Shown here in pieces: positions 17,525-26,208 of a stretch of 32,755 nt of DNA (the stretch's first letter is position 1; each line of letters begins with the position of its first letter). Below the pieces are notes generated by a model. The model was given only the letters and a program-made list of their open reading frames with translations. It ran no database searches and was not told the origin of the DNA. Location of the stretch: the NCBI GenBank assembly GCA_913031125.1, contig CAJWFK010000031.1, positions 1 to 32,755 on the forward strand, read 5' to 3'. Source of the stretch: an uncultured Woeseia sp. (lineage in GTDB: Bacteria; Pseudomonadota; Gammaproteobacteria; Steroidobacterales; Woeseiaceae). Both the position numbers and the translations under genes were made by a program.

Positions 17525-18628
17525 TTATTTGTCCAACAGTGATTCATAGCGCTTATCAGTCAGGGTCTCAAGAAAAGAAATTAAAGCCGATAACTGTAAA
17601 GACGAAATCGGCTGCCCCTGCTCAAGTAATTCTAGGTCTACGGTTCCTGGTACCTCTGCTTTTCGCCAGCGCTCACCCGTCTCTGGATTGATTTGGCTTT
17701 CCGCACTATTTACAACATACCTATTATAAAAAAGTACGGCTGTCTCTAGGTGTTTAAAAATCCCGTTATGCATGTAAGGTCCTGTAACCGCCACATTCCT
17801 CAATGTCGGCACCTTGAATTTCCCAACTAACGTCGGGTCATCAATACGCGGATTTCCATGCAACCCCTTATCTACATATTTTGTGCCGAATGCATTTTTC
17901 GCACGAACCTTTAAATTGGCTGGCAAGCCAATGTTGAAATAACGATAGGTGCTAAATGGCTCATGTTCGCGAAGTTCTCGCTGATCGTTCAAATGACATT
18001 CATGACAATTAAATAGTTGCGAGTAAAAAAGTTTACGACCAAGTTCCTCTTGATCAGTAAGATTATATTCGCCACGCAAATAGCGATCATATTTTGAATC
18101 AAAGGACGTGAAATCTGAAGTATGCTCATAGGCAACAATGCTTGCGCGTATTGCTTCAAAAGCCTTCTCATCATCAGAGAAAATATCCATACCGAAACGG
18201 GCTTCAAACAAATCAATATAATTTGGGTTTTGGCGGACCCGTTCGACCACCGCGGCGATATCAGGCAAGTTCATTTCAATAGGGTTCGTGAAAGGTTCAG
18301 CAGATTGCTCTGAAAGATTGCTCGCACGACCGTCAAGAAACAAACCACCAGCAAAAACTCCTGTTTCATCCTTGCCAAAATCTGGGGTAAGCGATACATA
18401 GGCAAGTGTTGGTGTATTGCGATCACCAAGAGATTTCCCGTCACCGCCCAATGATACAGCCCTATCGACGTCATTCTCACGACTATCAGTGAATGCCACC
18501 CCAGGATTGTGACAAGTTGCGCAGGCCTGTGTCCGGTTTAGCGAAAGATTCGGATCAAAAAACAATATCCTTCCTATGTTCACCAGATCATTAGCTTGTG
18601 CTGGCACACAAGCAGCCAGCACAACCAA
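17525..18628 (-). CDS. Di-heme cytochrome c peroxidase/MauG family protein
   Basis: Periplasmic di-heme enzyme of the CcpA/MauG family (PF03150), about 367 residues from the TTG at 18628. Two heme sites are seen, CATCH (36-40) and CHECH (208-212). Family segments include IGRILFFDPNLS, LFLDGRASNLSEQSAEPFTNP (about 96-116, with the conserved acidic residue that follows at IEMN) and PTLRNVAVTGPYMHNG near the C-terminus. From TTG the signal peptide would have no charged n-region. The frame stays open upstream and would give a normal signal peptide (IIRYIQNSFILVVLAACVP) if translation begins at the ATT at 18661, so the true start is probably a rare codon. The role may be hydrogen peroxide removal or MauG-like protein oxidation; neither can be decided by sequence. 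Confidence 0.87.
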   Translation of the reverse strand: MVVLAACVPAQANDLVNIGRILFFDPNLSLNRTQACATCHNPGVAFTDSRENDVDRAVSLGGDGKSLGDRNTPTLAYVSLTPDFGKDETGVFAGGLFLDGRASNLSEQSAEPFTNPIEMNLPDIAAVVERVRQNPNYIDLFEARFGMDIFSDDEKAFEAIRASIVAYEHTSDFTSFDSKYDRYLRGEYNLTDQEELGRKLFYSQLFNCHECHLNDQRELREHEPFSTYRYFNIGLPANLKVRAKNAFGTKYVDKGLHGNPRIDDPTLVGKFKVPTLRNVAVTGPYMHNGIFKHLETAVLFYNRYVVNSAESQINPETGERWRKAEVPGTVDLELLEQGQPISSLQLSALISFLETLTDKRYESLLDK

Positions 18629-18790
18629 AATAAACGAATTTTGTATGTACCTAATAATAATTATTTACCTTAATAAGAAGCTTGTGCGAAGCGCTGTCAC
18701 TTAAATATTGAGTAAAACCTTGCAAACGATACCAACATTAAATCTTATAGGTTTTGTCAAGGATTGTAGTGGCCCGATCTCGATTTTTAG
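18629..18790 (-). promoter_or_regulatory. Intergenic region before the di-heme peroxidase
   Basis: This gap between two minus-strand genes contains a consensus -35 hexamer TTGACA (minus strand, 18760-18755), but the -10 at the proper distance is poor. A 7-bp inverted repeat AAAACCT/AGGTTTT spans 18714-18720 and 18749-18755. AAGG at 18671-18668 could be the ribosome site for a start at 18661. I see no typical terminator for the upstream amine-oxidase gene. Confidence 0.28.
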
Positions 18791-20419
18791 CTAAGTATTT
18801 TGCACTATGAGATCAATCGCATAGTACGCGGACAAAATTGCTCCCTCCTGCCATCCCTGCAGAATACTAAGGTGCTCGCCAGCAAATATAATTCGATCAT
18901 CCGGTGTCAGCAATGTCATAGGGCTTGAGACTCCCCATGCACCCAACTGATAGGGTACATTGGACCATGCAACACTGATTCCATGGATCGCTTCACCTAT
19001 CATCTGTGCGTGCAGGTCTGCTCCTTGATTAATTGCGCTGTCGATTCTTTGCTGGGGCAACTGTCCCGCAAATGTATTACCTGCTGTGCCACCATAGATA
19101 TATGCACCAACTAAAACGCCATCCTGAGTCCCGAAACCGCTATTGGGATACCAGATCTGAGTAATGTCCTGATTGGTCCACGATATCCCCCCATATATAT
19201 TGTGATCTTGCTCCCAAAATCGACGTGACTGGAACGCAATCTTCCCTGCCGCCGCATAACTGAAATTTTCAATTTCTGACTGGTGTCCGGCAGAAAAATC
19301 ATTGGGTATGTCCCGGAGAACGCTAGCCGGTATCGAACACACGCAAAAATCTGCTTCAATCTGTGTCGTTGTGCCAGAATGATTGTAGTAAATACGAACA
19401 CCATCGGTGATTTTTCGAATTTCCGTAACCTCGGCCCCGGTGATCAAATCATCAACAATCTCCGCCTCAAAAGCTCTAGCAATCTTATCCATACCCCCAA
19501 CCGGCTGTAACATTGTTGCCTGCTGGTTTAGGGACTCTGGTAGACCCTGCCGATTCTGCCAAAACGTTTCCGTTATGAGTTCGCTAAGTTCTATCGAATC
19601 AACAAGCTGTCCTCTTTGACGACTACCAGTATTTTCTTGCCCTGGAAACCCGGATCTACTGGTACCCGAATAACCAAAATCGCTGTCCAGATCACCAAAT
19701 TGTCTTAGCATTACAAGGATATTTGATTTGTCTGTGGCTGTGAGCTCCTGATCCAATGAACCTTGATTAACAGCTGTCGCTAAAAGTCGCGCGATGTGTC
19801 CACGAGTATCAGCAATAATGCGTCGAGAAATTACGGGCTGGCCGCCCATGGAAGATGGAGAATGCATCAGCCCGGCCCGGTTTTCATTTGTAAAAGTTTC
19901 CAGAGCCACACCAAATTCCCGGCAATAACCGAGTAAGAATTCGTGGTGGTGGGCTATCCTAGCCGGCCCAGGATTAAAGTAAAGCTCATCGTCAAAGTCA
20001 AATTGACACGTCTGCGTTGAGTTGACTTCCGTAACCACATCGCCCCCACGGATAGTTCTATTGCGCCCACCTGACGTCGAAGTTGCTTCAAGAATCGTGC
20101 AGCTGTATCCGAGACGAGTCATTTCAAGGGCGGTAGTCATACCTGCGATTCCGCCACCCAAAATAACAACAGATTTCCCCGCACCGACATCAGCTGGCCA
20201 ATCGCCTGGCCTTGGTGACACTATCCCACCTGGCGGTGGCGGTGGCGGTGGCGGTAAAGACGGCGTTGTATCGCCCGACGCAGCTGACGAACCGCAACCA
20301 GCGAGTGAAGTTCCAATACCCATTGCCGCCATAGTTCTGAGCATCGCCGAACCACCAACAGCCCGTCCAATTGATGCCAGAAAATCTCTTCGAGCAATGC
20401 GTATCTTTTCTATCGCCAT
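18791..20419 (-). CDS. Tat-exported flavin monoamine oxidase-like lipoprotein
   Basis: A 542-residue flavoprotein of the flavin monoamine oxidase / L-amino-acid oxidase family (PF01593). The N-terminus has a twin-arginine motif ARRDFLASIG (9-18) and a hydrophobic stretch ending in the lipobox SLAGC (Cys 42), so it is probably a Tat-exported lipoprotein. A linker with eight consecutive prolines (56-63) follows. The FAD motif VVILGGGIAGMTTAL spans 84-98, with the second segment LEATSTSGGRNRT about 25 residues on. The C-terminal MTLLTPDDRIIFAGEHLS plus IEGAILSAYYA-like end (QEGAILSAYYAI) matches the family FAD closing motif. The ATG overlaps the stop of the upstream two-helix gene (TAATG). The substrate may be an amine or amino acid in the periplasm. 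Confidence 0.86.
   Translation of the reverse strand: MAIEKIRIARRDFLASIGRAVGGSAMLRTMAAMGIGTSLAGCGSSAASGDTTPSLPPPPPPPPGGIVSPRPGDWPADVGAGKSVVILGGGIAGMTTALEMTRLGYSCTILEATSTSGGRNRTIRGGDVVTEVNSTQTCQFDFDDELYFNPGPARIAHHHEFLLGYCREFGVALETFTNENRAGLMHSPSSMGGQPVISRRIIADTRGHIARLLATAVNQGSLDQELTATDKSNILVMLRQFGDLDSDFGYSGTSRSGFPGQENTGSRQRGQLVDSIELSELITETFWQNRQGLPESLNQQATMLQPVGGMDKIARAFEAEIVDDLITGAEVTEIRKITDGVRIYYNHSGTTTQIEADFCVCSIPASVLRDIPNDFSAGHQSEIENFSYAAAGKIAFQSRRFWEQDHNIYGGISWTNQDITQIWYPNSGFGTQDGVLVGAYIYGGTAGNTFAGQLPQQRIDSAINQGADLHAQMIGEAIHGISVAWSNVPYQLGAWGVSSPMTLLTPDDRIIFAGEHLSILQGWQEGAILSAYYAIDLIVQNT
20232..20255 (-). repeat. Hexanucleotide repeat coding for polyproline
   Basis: Four perfect copies of GGCGGT (plus strand) encode the eight-proline linker of the Tat flavin oxidase. 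A change by one unit keeps the frame and alters linker length by two prolines. Confidence 0.8.
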
Positions 20420-20637
20420 TAGCGCTCTGCGCTCCGAGCAGAATTATTCCACCGTGCCTCACGATGTCCCCAGACTGCGAGTATCCCGGGCCCTATCAGT
20501 CCAAACCATGAAACGATTATTGGGACTGACAGATCTCCAATACCCATAGGCCAACCATTCAGGATGCGAAAGAAATGCGCTGTCGCAACAACAGAAAAAA
20601 CGGTGGCTGAAATTCGACAATATTTTCTTACGTTCAT
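20419..20637 (-). CDS. Small two-helix membrane protein
   Basis: A 72-residue protein with two hydrophobic segments: ISATVFSVVATAHFFRIL (about 9-26) and SVPIIVSWFGLIGPGILAVW (about 37-56). A conserved-looking GWPMGIGD turn joins them, and the tail is short, charged and probably cytoplasmic. I recall similar small proteins annotated as hypothetical in proteobacteria, but no function is known. The start at 20637 is chosen because GAGG lies nine bases upstream; a GTG at 20652 would add five residues. The stop overlaps the start of the Tat flavin oxidase gene as TAATG, implying translational coupling and perhaps a physical partnership at the membrane (inference). Confidence 0.72.
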   Translation of the reverse strand: MNVRKYCRISATVFSVVATAHFFRILNGWPMGIGDLSVPIIVSWFGLIGPGILAVWGHREARWNNSARSAER

Positions 20638-20646
20638 CGTTCGATA

Positions 20647-20650
20647 CCTC
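20647..20650 (-). promoter_or_regulatory. Ribosome binding site deciding the two-helix protein start
   Basis: GAGG on the minus strand lies nine bases before the ATG at 20637. The alternative GTG at 20652 overlaps this site and has no good site of its own. Confidence 0.5.
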
Positions 20651-20713
20651 ACTCCAGGGAATTCTGTCGCATTTTTGGTTGTTTGCCCTTCTCAATAATC
20701 AATGCAGTCTGTT

Positions 20714-21475
20714 TTACGAGCGTAATCGATAACCTGTTTTGAAAATCCAGTAGACAATTGTGATACAAGTCAGAAGGAATATAACAGTCATGCCGAGACT
20801 GAAACCGACATTGACATCAGCATTTTCGTAAAAAGCCCAACGAAAACCGCTAATGAGGTATACGACTGGGTTGAAAAGGCTCACTGTCTGCCAAAATTCA
20901 GGGAGCATTTTAATCGAATAAAAGCTACCACCTAGAAATGCCAGTGGGGTAATAATTAAGGTTGGTACGATAGACAATTTTTCCCAGTTATCCGCCCATA
21001 TACCCAAGATAAACCCAAACATGCTAAAGGTTACAGCTGTCAGAATTAGAAACAATAACATCCACTGAGGATGCATGACATGCACATCAACGAACAAATG
21101 TGCTGTAGCAAAAATAACAAGACCCACAATTACCGACTTTGTCGCCGCCGCCCCGACATAACCTATTGTAGCCTCAGCAAAAGAAATAGGAGCGGAGAGT
21201 ATCTCGTAGATGGAACCCGAATAACGTGGAAAATAAATCCCAAACGATGCATTCGAAATACTTTCCGTTAATAAGGACAACATAATTAGGCCGGGCACAA
21301 TAAACGCGCCATAGCTTACGCCATCAATTTCCGTGATTCGTGAACCAATAGCAGCGCCAAAAACGATGAAGTAAAGCGAAGTCGATATAACAGGTGCCAC
21401 AATACTTTGGAAAAGTGTTCTTCCCCACCTTGCCATCTCAAATGTGTAGATCGCCCTTACACCGTACCAGTTCAT
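20714..21475 (-). CDS. yadH: ABC-2 type exporter permease, YadH-like
   Basis: A 253-residue permease of the ABC-2 family with six membrane segments, matching E. coli YadH in length and motifs. Visible are [15 protein letters not shown] near residue 35, [16 protein letters not shown] near 55-70, [20 protein letters not shown] (about 164-183) and [15 protein letters not shown], ending with a RLRS tail. Its ATG overlaps the stop of the ATPase gene (ATGA), so the two form one transporter, expected to work as a homodimer with two ATPases. The substrate is unknown for this type. The link to the upstream amidohydrolase and D-glutamate genes is by position only. Confidence 0.87.
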   Translation of the reverse strand: MNWYGVRAIYTFEMARWGRTLFQSIVAPVISTSLYFIVFGAAIGSRITEIDGVSYGAFIVPGLIMLSLLTESISNASFGIYFPRYSGSIYEILSAPISFAEATIGYVGAAATKSVIVGLVIFATAHLFVDVHVMHPQWMLLFLILTAVTFSMFGFILGIWADNWEKLSIVPTLIITPLAFLGGSFYSIKMLPEFWQTVSLFNPVVYLISGFRWAFYENADVNVGFSLGMTVIFLLTCITIVYWIFKTGYRLRS

Positions 21476-22398
21476 TTTACTAGCCCGACAAAGATGTCTT
21501 CGAGTGAACTTTGTTTTGTCTTAACATCATGAAATCGGATACCAGCGGTCCCTAATTCACCCAACAAAGACGTTATTCCGGTTTGGCTGGCCTGGGTATC
21601 ATAGTTATATATAAGTTCGCTTCCACTGGCCCCAAATACGAGGTTATACCGCCTTAAATCATCAGGTATATGTGTTAACTCAATATCAAGCTCAATAATT
21701 AATTGTTTCTTCCCTAGTTCTCTCATCAATTTGTGCTTATCCTCAACCAGTATGATCTCACCATGATTGATTACTCCGATCCGATCCGCGATTTGCTCGG
21801 CTTCCTCAATGTAGTGCGTAGTAAGGATAATTGTTACTCCCTCTTCACGGAGCTGCCCGACAAACTCCCACATTGCCTGGCGAAGTCCTACATCTACCCC
21901 AGCGGTGGGCTCATCAAGAAACAAAATCTTTGGCTCATGGGCTAAAGCCTTCGCAATAGCGACCCGTTTTTTCATCCCTCCAGATAGGGTCATGATGATG
22001 TCTTTTCGCTTATCCCAGAGGGCTAGTGTTTTTAAAACTTTTTCAATATGGTCTGGATTTGGGGGCTTCCCAAATAACCCGCGACTAAATGACACCGTCG
22101 CCTCCACTGACTCAAATATTTCAGTCGACAGCTCTTGAGGAACCAAACCAATTTGTGATCTGGCCTTGCGAAAGTCGAGTACATTGTCGTGCCCATTAAT
22201 ACGTATCGCCCCCGATGTCTTATCGACAATGCCACATATAATATTGATCAAAGTCGTCTTACCAGCGCCATTCGGGCCGAGCAAAGCAAAGATCTCTCCT
22301 TGATTAATTTCGAGGCTGACACCTTTCAGCGCATCAAAGCCGGGCGCATAGGTTTTGTGGAGGCCTGAAACCTCGATGACTGAGCTATTTTGCGTCAT
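21472..22398 (-). CDS. yadG: ABC exporter ATP-binding protein, YadG-like
   Basis: A 308-residue ATPase of an ABC-2 type exporter. The Walker A is GPNGAGKTT (41-49), the Q-loop VPQEL (86-90), the ABC signature LSGGM (138-142), the Walker B ILFLDEP (158-164) and the switch histidine lies in [10 protein letters not shown] (H195). The last part DIFVGLVK matches the YadG end. The length equals that of E. coli YadG. The ATG at 22398 overlaps the stop of the amidohydrolase gene as TGATG, and its own stop overlaps the permease start. Cytoplasmic, attached to the permease. Confidence 0.9.
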   Translation of the reverse strand: MTQNSSVIEVSGLHKTYAPGFDALKGVSLEINQGEIFALLGPNGAGKTTLINIICGIVDKTSGAIRINGHDNVLDFRKARSQIGLVPQELSTEIFESVEATVSFSRGLFGKPPNPDHIEKVLKTLALWDKRKDIIMTLSGGMKKRVAIAKALAHEPKILFLDEPTAGVDVGLRQAMWEFVGQLREEGVTIILTTHYIEEAEQIADRIGVINHGEIILVEDKHKLMRELGKKQLIIELDIELTHIPDDLRRYNLVFGASGSELIYNYDTQASQTGITSLLGELGTAGIRFHDVKTKQSSLEDIFVGLVK

Positions 22399-24017
22399 CA
22401 GTATTCGATCAACTCTCCACGTTCTTTCTTTTGATCAACCACCATCTGTCGAACATCAGCACGTAATTTCACTGCGTCAAACACGATGCCATCCTTTATT
22501 GTGTATCGGATACCTTCTGTTCGTTTTGGAAAGCCTTCAGTATCATCTAGCACAACCGCGCCAGTTCCATAAAGAACCTTCAAATTCTCTAATGGATTCT
22601 CATTAACCACTATAAGGTCTGCCAGCATGCCGGGGCGGATAACACCAAATTGTATTTCCTCGCCCTTAGGTTCAAACAAAGCCTGTGCGCCATGCATGGT
22701 TGCTGAACGAATGACTTCTAATGGATGGAAACCCGCCTCTTGCAGCATTTCCATCTCCAGTATCGTGCCAAAACCATACAGCTGGTAAATAAATCCAGAA
22801 TCTGAACCAACGGTGACTCTACCGCCCATATTTTTGTAGTCATTTACAAACTGCATCCAGACCCTGTAAAAGTTCCGCCATGCAACTTCATCATGTGTAG
22901 TCCAGTAAAACCAGTAAGCACCATGACTTACACGATTTGGTGTATAAAAATCCCACTGCGTGGGCAGGGTATATTCCTTGTGCCAGTCCGCATTTCGCAT
23001 GCGCATAACATCGCGTCCTGCCGAATAAATACCGAAAGTAGGATCAAGGGTAAAGTCCGCCTCTATAAACTCTTGCAGGAGCGCCTCCCACTTCTCTGAA
23101 CCGCGACCTGCAATAAGATTCCATTGACGAGCCACCTGCCCAAAACGATGCTGTTCATTTTGGTAATTCATATCAGACGGCCAAGGTTGCACGTCATTAT
23201 CTTCATACATTGACTCGAACAAACCATAGTAGTGCGTTAAGCTTCCAAGACCGATACGGGCAGCATCCTGGGCATTCATCTGGGCTACTCCCATCTGCCC
23301 AAGGTGTGCTGTTGAGCCAAGCCCAAGTTCCTTAGCCTCATCAAGCAGCGCTCCCATAATTGCCGGGCGGTGAGAATTCAGCTTTAATCCATCAGCACCC
23401 TTTTTCGCGATATAACGAACCCATTTCCTGGCTTCTTCGGGCGTCAGAATCTTTTTTCCTTGGTAGTCTTTTCCTGACCCTAGTGTGTGGTAAGAAAATA
23501 TCCTTGGAGCAACAATCTCATTGTTCGCACTTCTTTCCTTTTCCGATAATGAAAATTCCAGGTTCCCGCTAGGTACCCCACGAACAGTGGTGACACCGTG
23601 ACCCATCCAAAGTTTATATGTGTATTCAGCCTCTGGAGCCTTGGTAGTGCCGCCGGTATGCGTATGCATATCAACAATCCCGGGCATAACATATTGACCA
23701 TGCGCATCTATTTCCCGGTCAGCCCCTGTTGGCCTTTTTTCTTCGTCAATTTCTAGACCGGGATAACCGACATAGGCAATATCTGAGATTCTATTATTTT
23801 CAATAACAATGTCCACAGGACCAATTGGAGGTGCACCAGTACCATTGATCAAAGTCGCTCCACGAATAATCATCCGAGCATACGGCCCCTGCCCTTCATC
23901 TGAAGCGCGATCGGGCGCTGGAATCAACACAGGTTTCTTATCCTGAGCAAAACCGCCACTGCTCAATAACAGCAACACCATTGAAACAACCACTGTTCTA
24001 ATATGTCGTGAATTCAT
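22398..24017 (-). CDS. Exported metal-dependent amidohydrolase
   Basis: A 539-residue enzyme of the amidohydrolase (PF01979, imidazolonepropionase/prolidase-like) superfamily. A Sec signal peptide ([19 protein letters not shown], cleavage near residue 25) makes it periplasmic. Metal-site residues are visible: HTH (118-120) in [10 protein letters not shown]211 in GADGLKLNS as a candidate carboxylated lysine, H237, H261 in LTHYYG and D405 in VTVGSDSG. It is translated from a strong site, AGGGGG five bases from ATG. It hydrolyses a C-N bond in an unknown substrate, plausibly a dipeptide, N-acyl amino acid or cyclic imide. Its place after dgcN, dgcA and a transporter hints that it may release an amino acid for uptake (inference). 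Confidence 0.85.
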   Translation of the reverse strand: MNSRHIRTVVVSMVLLLLSSGGFAQDKKPVLIPAPDRASDEGQGPYARMIIRGATLINGTGAPPIGPVDIVIENNRISDIAYVGYPGLEIDEEKRPTGADREIDAHGQYVMPGIVDMHTHTGGTTKAPEAEYTYKLWMGHGVTTVRGVPSGNLEFSLSEKERSANNEIVAPRIFSYHTLGSGKDYQGKKILTPEEARKWVRYIAKKGADGLKLNSHRPAIMGALLDEAKELGLGSTAHLGQMGVAQMNAQDAARIGLGSLTHYYGLFESMYEDNDVQPWPSDMNYQNEQHRFGQVARQWNLIAGRGSEKWEALLQEFIEADFTLDPTFGIYSAGRDVMRMRNADWHKEYTLPTQWDFYTPNRVSHGAYWFYWTTHDEVAWRNFYRVWMQFVNDYKNMGGRVTVGSDSGFIYQLYGFGTILEMEMLQEAGFHPLEVIRSATMHGAQALFEPKGEEIQFGVIRPGMLADLIVVNENPLENLKVLYGTGAVVLDDTEGFPKRTEGIRYTIKDGIVFDAVKLRADVRQMVVDQKKERGELIEY

Positions 24018-24084
24018 TTAATCCCCCTAACAATTGATGTGACTGCTTTATCATGCTCAACTGTAAACCAAAAAAGATCAGTCT

Positions 24085-25197
24085 CTATATTTTTTCTGCC
24101 GGTGCACTATAAATCCGCCAAATACCAAAGGTAAGTACTGGTACTACGAAGACAATCAAGAAGCCCCAAGTGATCGTCCCATAACCCTTGGCAACCAGGT
24201 TTGTGAGGCCAATACTATCAGCGAGGAAAATAGCAATAACCAAAATAATCAATGCCACTAATAATCTCAGCCCATTCGGCATTGCAACGCCCTTTTCAGC
24301 AAACCTGCTATCAATGCGCTCGTTCACACCATGGATCATCGCAGCACCGGTTTCGACAAACGTGCCAAACAAAACTACTGGAAACAGATAAACGAAAAAC
24401 TCTCCGCCAGCTAAAGCATCAACAAGAATAGAGAGCGGCAACAACCCGTCACCGCCAGCTGCTTTAATGGAACCATACTGGCCAATCATCGCTACGAAGA
24501 AAAGCATCGCTGGCAACATAGTCAATGGTCCTGCCAGTGCGCCCGCAATAATCGCATCACGGTGCCCCTGTAACCGGCGCACACAAAATAGTATGGCGGG
24601 TACTACTGCCATATTGTAGCCAGAATAAGCGACCCCACTTCTCCACCACCCGGGGCTTGTTTCGATTGTTTGTAAATTCGAGATTATCTGGTCTCCTGAC
24701 TGCAAGAAATTCCAGCTAAAAAACGCAAGGTAGGTGGCATACAGAACTAAGGTCCAGACTGTGAGGGCCTTTTCTAATGCTGTCGTACCAAAAAAAACAA
24801 TTAGACCGATTAACGCCATGATTCCGGTTGTACCTACATACGGTGGAAAACCGAATGCATCATGCAACATGTTTCCAGCGGTGGCGCCGACAATCGAGAT
24901 GACCAGTATCATCTGTAAGATATAAAGCACCTCATATATGGGCCATGCTGGCCCTAATAGGGCTTTGCAAAAATTACGATAATCAAATAATTTAAACCGA
25001 CGAGAAAATTCATATGTGACCATCAATACAAGGCTAAAAATTACCATGGTCACAGCCATTCCAAGGAGCCCGCCCAGAGGCCCATGCTTGAAAAAGAATT
25101 GCTCCAACTCTTTCCCGGAGCCATATGCCCCGGCGATAACAACAGATTGGAAAACAAACCCTGGCAAAAGATAGCGTTGGAACCAGCTATTAGTCAT
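24085..25197 (-). CDS. YkvI-like membrane transporter
   Basis: A 370-residue integral membrane protein with about ten hydrophobic segments, matching the uncharacterised YkvI group (COG3949), thought to be related to the APC/LeuT-fold transporters. The N-terminus LPGFVFQSVVIAGAYGSGKELEQFF (about residues 11-35, seen in overlapping parts) has the unwound-helix glycine pattern GAYGSGKE, and a second FVETGAAMIHGVNERID-type loop (FVETGAAMIHG) occurs in the C-terminal half. It lies 30 bases after dgcA on the same strand and is likely co-transcribed. A D-glutamate or N-acyl amino acid substrate is therefore a reasonable guess, with no direct evidence. Confidence 0.8.
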   Translation of the reverse strand: MTNSWFQRYLLPGFVFQSVVIAGAYGSGKELEQFFFKHGPLGGLLGMAVTMVIFSLVLMVTYEFSRRFKLFDYRNFCKALLGPAWPIYEVLYILQMILVISIVGATAGNMLHDAFGFPPYVGTTGIMALIGLIVFFGTTALEKALTVWTLVLYATYLAFFSWNFLQSGDQIISNLQTIETSPGWWRSGVAYSGYNMAVVPAILFCVRRLQGHRDAIIAGALAGPLTMLPAMLFFVAMIGQYGSIKAAGGDGLLPLSILVDALAGGEFFVYLFPVVLFGTFVETGAAMIHGVNERIDSRFAEKGVAMPNGLRLLVALIILVIAIFLADSIGLTNLVAKGYGTITWGFLIVFVVPVLTFGIWRIYSAPAEKI

Positions 25198-25227
25198 TAG
25201 TAAAAGACTCGATTTGTCTTCACCTTT

Positions 25228-26208
25228 TTAACCCCAAAGATCTGGCAGAAAAACTGAAACTCGGCCGCTCTCGTATTCCATAGCATGGGCGCAATCCTCC
25301 GCCTGCAGCAAAGGTCCATCGATATCTACATAACGACACTTCTGGGCGATGACAAAAGATGGCGCCATTGCGAGTGATGAACCAAGCATATTCCCAACCA
25401 TAAGTTCAAAACCCATTTCAACTGCCTGCTCTGCAAGTTTCAGCCCTTCGGTCAACCCACCTGTCTTATCCAGCTTTATGTTTACCATCGTATAAAGGCC
25501 TTTTAGGCTCTCAAGATCCGCACTGGTTGCACACGACTCATCTGCGCAGAGCGGTAACGGCGAACAGAAATCCCGAAGTGACTCATCGTTACCTCTTTCC
25601 AAAGGTTGTTCAATCATTTCAACACCCATTTCTTTCAATGGTGCTGCATAGCTCTGAAGATCCGCCACAGTCCAAGCCTGATTAGCGTCGATGATGATAG
25701 CTGAATTCGGTGCTCCAGCATTGACCGCCCTAATCTGCTCTAGCGGGTCCCCTAAACCTACTTTGACCTTAATAAATGGATAGTCGCTATGAGCAGAAGC
25801 ATCGGCCTCCATGACATCCGGGGTCGCAATGCCTACTGTATAGACGGTAGTCACAGGTCTTGGATCCCATCCAAGCATCTGCCAAACAGTCTTTCCGGAA
25901 CGCTTGGCCTCAAGGTCCCATAACGCACAATCAATGCTATTACGTGCTCCCCCGGGCGGCAAAATATCCTGCAAGTTATCGCGTGTTATTCCACCCTCAA
26001 TGATATTGGCAACACTTTCTACCTGGTCGATTATTGAGACGACAGTCTCGTCATCATAGGACACGCCAGCCGCCTCACCTCGCCCGGTAAATTGGCCGTC
26101 CGTTATTTCACAAATGACAGTTTCGGCGTGGGTGGTGACTTCCCTGGATATTTGAAACGGCTTATTTAGGGCCCACCGCTTTTCTATCATGGTCAAATGC
26201 AGGCTCAT
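25228..26208 (-). CDS. dgcA: N-acetyl-glutamate racemase DgcA (enolase superfamily)
   Basis: A 326-residue member of the dipeptide epimerase / muconate-lactonising branch of the enolase superfamily, cytoplasmic. The catalytic KxK lies in FIKVKVG (K147, K149). Metal ligands are D174 in IIDANQAW, E200 in MIEQPLE and D223 in CADES, and the opposite catalytic lysine is in NIKLDKTGG (K245 or K248). By itself it could be an L-Ala-D/L-Glu epimerase. Its ATGA overlap with a DUF1611 (DgcN) gene instead indicates the described D-glutamate pathway, where DgcA converts N-acetyl-D-glutamate to N-acetyl-L-glutamate. Confidence 0.87.
   Translation of the reverse strand: MSLHLTMIEKRWALNKPFQISREVTTHAETVICEITDGQFTGRGEAAGVSYDDETVVSIIDQVESVANIIEGGITRDNLQDILPPGGARNSIDCALWDLEAKRSGKTVWQMLGWDPRPVTTVYTVGIATPDVMEADASAHSDYPFIKVKVGLGDPLEQIRAVNAGAPNSAIIIDANQAWTVADLQSYAAPLKEMGVEMIEQPLERGNDESLRDFCSPLPLCADESCATSADLESLKGLYTMVNIKLDKTGGLTEGLKLAEQAVEMGFELMVGNMLGSSLAMAPSFVIAQKCRYVDIDGPLLQAEDCAHAMEYESGRVSVFLPDLWG

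Noticed and set aside
20022-20549. 175-codon plus-strand frame with a glycine run
   Set aside because: It is antisense to the Tat flavin oxidase; its glycine run is just the complement of the polyproline codons.
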